From DATAQC01 sp038232455 (lineage in GTDB: Bacteria; Actinomycetota; Acidimicrobiia; Acidimicrobiales; AC-14), in contig JBBSHU010000113.1 of the NCBI GenBank assembly GCA_038232455.1, forward strand, positions 1 to 9,002: a DNA stretch of 9,002 bases. The letters run 5' to 3'. Position numbers and translations under genes: made by a program. Positions within the stretch are counted from its first letter, which is position 1. Each line of letters opens with the position of its first letter. Below are positions 7,675 through 9,002 of this stretch, one piece after another. The notes below the pieces were generated by a model. That model saw only the letters and a program-made list of their open reading frames with translations. It was not told the DNA's origin and did not search any database.

Positions 7675-8271
7675 CTACGAGGCGTCCGACGAAGTCCATA
7701 CTTGTCGCCCCAACCCGCTCCCGTTGCCGTTCTTGTGTCCGTTGCCATGGCTGCGCCCGTTTCCGTTGCCGTGCGCCTCCCCGCCCGTCCCCGCCTCGAT
7801 GAGATAACCCCGGGAGCGGACGGTGCGAACGGCCAGGTCGAGCGGGGCGATGCGACGACGAAGGCGCAGGACATGGACGTCGAGGGCGTTGCGGCCCGGC
7901 GAACCGTTGGGCCAGACGGCCCGGATCAGGGTGTCCCGACCGACGACCGCCCCGAAACGTTGGAGGAGCGTGTCGGTGAGCCGGGCCTCCAGGGGCGGGA
8001 GGGCCACCCACTCGCCCTCGAAGCGAAGCACGCCGTGCTCGTCGATTCCGGGAGCCGGGTGGTCGTGCGCCTGGCTGCGCACGGAGATGGAGTCGACCCG
8101 GGCCCGCACGTCTTCCTCGGGGGCCGGCACCCGGATCCAATCCTCCAGGCAGTCGATCACCGTGGGCGGGTCGTGGTCCTGTTCGACGAGCAGCAGGCGC
8201 GCCTCGTGGGCAACCGCCATGCGGTCACGGACAGGGGCCTCGTCGGGCCAGCGGAGAAGGGTGACGTCCAT
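7675..8271 (-). CDS. Orphan OmpR/PhoB-type winged-helix regulator with degenerate N-terminal domain
   Basis: 198 aa, ATG start. Residues about 80-159 form a Trans_reg_C (OmpR/PhoB) winged helix: LPPLEARLTDTLLQRFGAVV, GRDTLIRAVWPNG, recognition helix NALDVHVLRLRRRI and the wing VRTVRSRGYLIE. The N-terminal part (1-65; LLRWPDE, then ARLLLVEQD, then LEDWIRVPAPEEDVRARV) has a receiver-like outline but is about half receiver length and shows no acidic pocket with phosphoacceptor Asp, so it is probably not controlled by a histidine kinase. Residues 163-188 are a Gly/Asn/His-rich tail that might bind metal or DNA; this is speculative. No kinase gene is nearby. A palindrome across the -10 box and start codon suggests autoregulation. 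The likely co-transcribed apgM hints at a link to central carbon metabolism. ATG 8220 is a weaker alternative start. Target genes are unknown. Confidence 0.85.
   Translation of the reverse strand: MDVTLLRWPDEAPVRDRMAVAHEARLLLVEQDHDPPTVIDCLEDWIRVPAPEEDVRARVDSISVRSQAHDHPAPGIDEHGVLRFEGEWVALPPLEARLTDTLLQRFGAVVGRDTLIRAVWPNGSPGRNALDVHVLRLRRRIAPLDLAVRTVRSRGYLIEAGTGGEAHGNGNGRSHGNGHKNGNGSGLGRQVWTSSDAS
7708..7785 (-). repeat. Gly/Asn/His low-complexity tail of the wHTH regulator
   Basis: Encodes residues 163-188, built of imperfect HGNG/NGNG units (AHGNGNGRSHGNGHKNGNG). At DNA level this is a run of degenerate hexamers reading CCGTTG/CCGTTC-like on the plus strand. The body of the protein has no such bias, so the tail probably grew by slippage. 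Confidence 0.75.
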
Positions 8272-8291
8272 CTACCGACAACGGTAGAAGG
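8268..8291. promoter_or_regulatory. Palindromic operator or RNA hairpin over the wHTH gene start
   Basis: Perfect 7-base arms TCTACCG (8271-8277) and CGGTAGA (8282-8288) around ACAA, extended by CC (8268-8269) and GG (8290-8291) across one mismatch: 9 of 10 pairs. It contains the -10 box TACCGT (minus) and the ATG at 8271-8269. As DNA it fits a dimeric repressor site; as RNA it would bury the start codon if transcribed from further upstream. Confidence 0.55.
8281..8286 (-). promoter_or_regulatory. -10 box of the wHTH-apgM transcript
   Basis: Minus-strand TACCGT (TANNNT type) ends 9 bases before the ATG at 8271, which would give a leader of only about 2 bases. It matches the short-leader layout at the left-hand genes of this window. 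No clear -35 or Shine-Dalgarno sequence is visible, and the box lies inside the palindrome. Confidence 0.35.
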
Positions 8292-8401
8292 CGTGTGTTG
8301 CGGGCTGGTTTCGGCCGGGTGAACAGGAATCGACCCTGCCATGGCCTCTCGGTTCTCCCTGTTCCCGTCCGAAGGAACTGCTCCGTCGGCACCGACCCGA
8401 C

Positions 8402-8563
8402 TCACAGTGGTCGCAGGACGTGGCCGCCGTCCGGTCCGTTGTCGGGCTCGAGGAACGATCCTGACGGCTCCTCTTCGACACGACCTTTCTCGTCGACGCC
8501 GAACGTTCTGGTAGTGCGCTCGACGACGCACGTTAGACGCCAGGGTGCTGCTCGCGCATGACG
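8402..8563 (-). pseudogene. Unidentified start-less coding remnant
   Basis: A 53-codon open stretch ending in TGA (8402-8404) and lacking ATG, GTG or TTG. Its second half looks coding: TFGVDEKGRVEEEPSGSF, then LEPDNGPDGGHVLRPL, with GC-ending codons and a charged, ordinary composition. It lies in the same frame and on the same strand as the prepilin-peptidase remnant, directly after that remnant's final stop. I do not recognise the family. It could be the C-terminal end of another lost gene, or chance. Confidence 0.35.
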
Positions 8564-8749
8564 TCACGACACCAGGATCAGGGCGACGGCAAGGAACAGC
8601 GCTCCCGTCGCCAGCTCGACCAGCAGGTAGCGAACCGAGATCCTCACCCCTCATGTGCGGCAGCGACCCGCAGCAGGGAGCCAGGACAGCACCGGGACGT
8701 TGTCCCTCGTCGCCGGCGTCGTCCCGCAGACGGGGCACCGCAACGGCGG
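8564..8749 (-). pseudogene. Type IV prepilin peptidase (A24) remnant, broken by a stop at the fourth zinc cysteine
   Basis: Minus-strand translation reads LRCPVCGTTPATRDNVPVLS, WLPAAGRCRT, stop, GVRISVRYLLVELATGALFL, AVALILVS, stop. This is the cytoplasmic zinc-binding loop and the following membrane helix of prepilin peptidases (PilD family: CxxC, then NxPVLSWL, then GRCxxC, then ISxRYxLVE). The spacing from the first CxxC to the next Cys is 22 residues, as in PilD, and the TGA (8651-8653) sits exactly where the fourth Cys should be, one base from TGC. The first membrane helix and start are missing, as are the aspartate catalytic motifs downstream, so about 60 residues of a protein usually over 200 remain. 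An intact enzyme would process type IV pilins or Flp pilins at the membrane. Identification of the fragment is firm; that it is dead is an inference from the truncation at both ends. Confidence 0.78.
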
Positions 8750-8937
8750 CCATCCTCGAGCAGGCCCGAACCGACGTGCGAGCGCTGCTGGCGTAACGCG
8801 GCCATCTGCTGGAGGCCCTGCGCGACGCCCTCCTGGATCGCGATGAGCTTGTCGGAGCCGAGATCCTCGAGGTGATCGGAACCGTTCCTCCAACACCCGC
8901 CCGGTCGGCTGACTCAGCAGCCGAGGCCCCTCGGTGA
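8737..8937 (+). pseudogene. FtsH-like (M41/AAA protease) C-terminal remnant with in-frame TAA
   Basis: The plus strand reads TATAAILEQARTDVRALLA, stop (TAA 8794-8796), RGHLLEALRDALLDRDELVG, AEILEVIGTVPP and on to TGA at 8935-8937, all in one frame. The pattern (helix with IL..AR...R.LL, then R..LL.ALRDALL.RDEL.G.EI..V) resembles the C-terminal helices of FtsH-type zinc proteases and related AAA proteins. Replacing the TAA by GAA would give an unbroken LLAERGHLL, as expected. The ATPase domain and HExxH site are absent, so this is only the last ~65 residues. It starts where the prepilin-peptidase remnant on the other strand begins, so both lost their 5' parts at or near the same junction. Family assignment is by eye and moderate. 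Confidence 0.5.
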
Positions 8938-8941
8938 TCGC

Positions 8942-8947
8942 TACACT
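8942..8947 (+). promoter_or_regulatory. -10 box of tRNA-Gly
   Basis: TACACT ends 10 bases before the first base of the tRNA, a usual distance for a tRNA promoter with a short 5' leader. No recognisable -35 is seen about 17 bases upstream, where the end of the FtsH-like remnant lies. Confidence 0.45.
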
Positions 8948-8957
8948 GAGGTGCCTC

Positions 8958-9002
8958 GCGGGCGTAGTTCAGAGGCAGAACATCAGCTTCCCAAGCTGAG
9001 AA
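8958..9002 (+). tRNA. tRNA-Gly (anticodon CCC), 5' part, cut by window edge
   Basis: The 5' acceptor strand GCGGGCG (8958-8964) is followed by TA and a D arm with stem GTTC/GAAC (8967-8970, 8978-8981). The anticodon arm has stem TCAGC/GCTGA (8983-8987, 8995-8999) around loop TTCCCAA, which puts CCC at positions 34-36 (8990-8992) and reads the Gly codon GGG. The start of the variable loop is the last sequence visible; the T arm and the 3' acceptor strand are outside the window. All visible stems pair perfectly, so the gene appears intact as far as seen. Confidence 0.93.

Larger units (their letters stand above)
8292..8957. other. Stretch without an intact gene (decayed genes)
   Basis: No intact gene is visible between the wHTH gene and the tRNA. 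From 8402 to 8937 it holds three coding remnants, listed separately. From 8292 to 8401 I see only an inverted repeat, GAACAGG (8321-8327) with CCTGTTC (8358-8364), 30 bases apart, and a GCCATGGC palindrome within it (8338-8345). Other open frames here look like chance frames of GC-rich DNA. Confidence 0.6.

Noticed and set aside
8651..8653. TGA replacing a cysteine in the prepilin-peptidase remnant as a selenocysteine codon
   Set aside because: The frame is truncated at both ends and stops again at 8564, and I see no clear selenocysteine-insertion hairpin after the TGA; a nonsense mutation is simpler.
8157..8753. 198-codon minus-strand frame across the decayed stretch and into the wHTH gene start
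   Set aside because: It overlaps the wHTH gene in another frame, has Arg/Ser/Pro-rich chance composition and no recognisable domain.

Overview
The window is a high-GC stretch of bacterial chromosome that looks actinobacterial. The main evidence is the gene order dnaK-grpE-dnaJ-hspR with a MerR-type HspR repressor, a HAIR-like operator in front of dnaK, two-Cys-pair secreted lipoprotein enzymes with Ser/Thr/Pro linkers, and short-leader or leaderless promoters with TANNNT -10 boxes. Acidimicrobiia is a reasonable guess for the class, but the sequence alone does not prove it.

Left part (1-2116): three exported cell-wall proteins. A 5' fragment of a secreted Pro-rich protein (minus, runs off the left edge; possibly an SH3/NlpC-type hydrolase) diverges from an M15-type zinc peptidase lipoprotein (plus). 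The two genes share a region of only 45 bases, holding two back-to-back -10 boxes. The M15 gene converges on a YkuD-type L,D-transpeptidase lipoprotein (minus) with 6 bases between the stop codons.

Centre (2178-6450): a complete, tightly coupled heat-shock operon on the minus strand, dnaK (stop overlaps the grpE start by one base), grpE, dnaJ (6-base gap) and hspR (2-base gap). Upstream of dnaK are a strong ribosome binding site, a small leader hairpin, a promoter-like pair and an imperfect HspR-associated inverted repeat covering the -35. This is a self-contained feedback loop: HspR, helped by free DnaK in studied actinobacteria, would repress its own operon.

Right part (6451-8291): an archaeal-type cofactor-independent phosphoglycerate mutase (apgM) preceded, probably in the same transcript, by an orphan OmpR/PhoB-type winged-helix protein. 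That regulator has a degenerate N-terminal domain and a Gly/Asn/His-rich tail. A near-perfect palindrome lies across its -10 box and start codon and looks like an autoregulatory operator or an RNA switch.

Far right (8292-9002): a gene graveyard followed by the first 45 bases of a tRNA-Gly(CCC). The graveyard holds a prepilin-peptidase remnant whose fourth zinc cysteine codon is a stop, an FtsH-like C-terminal remnant on the opposite strand with an in-frame TAA, and an unidentified start-less coding remnant. I saw no CRISPR array, insertion sequence or defence system. The least ordinary items are the wHTH palindrome and the head-to-head decayed genes next to the tRNA.
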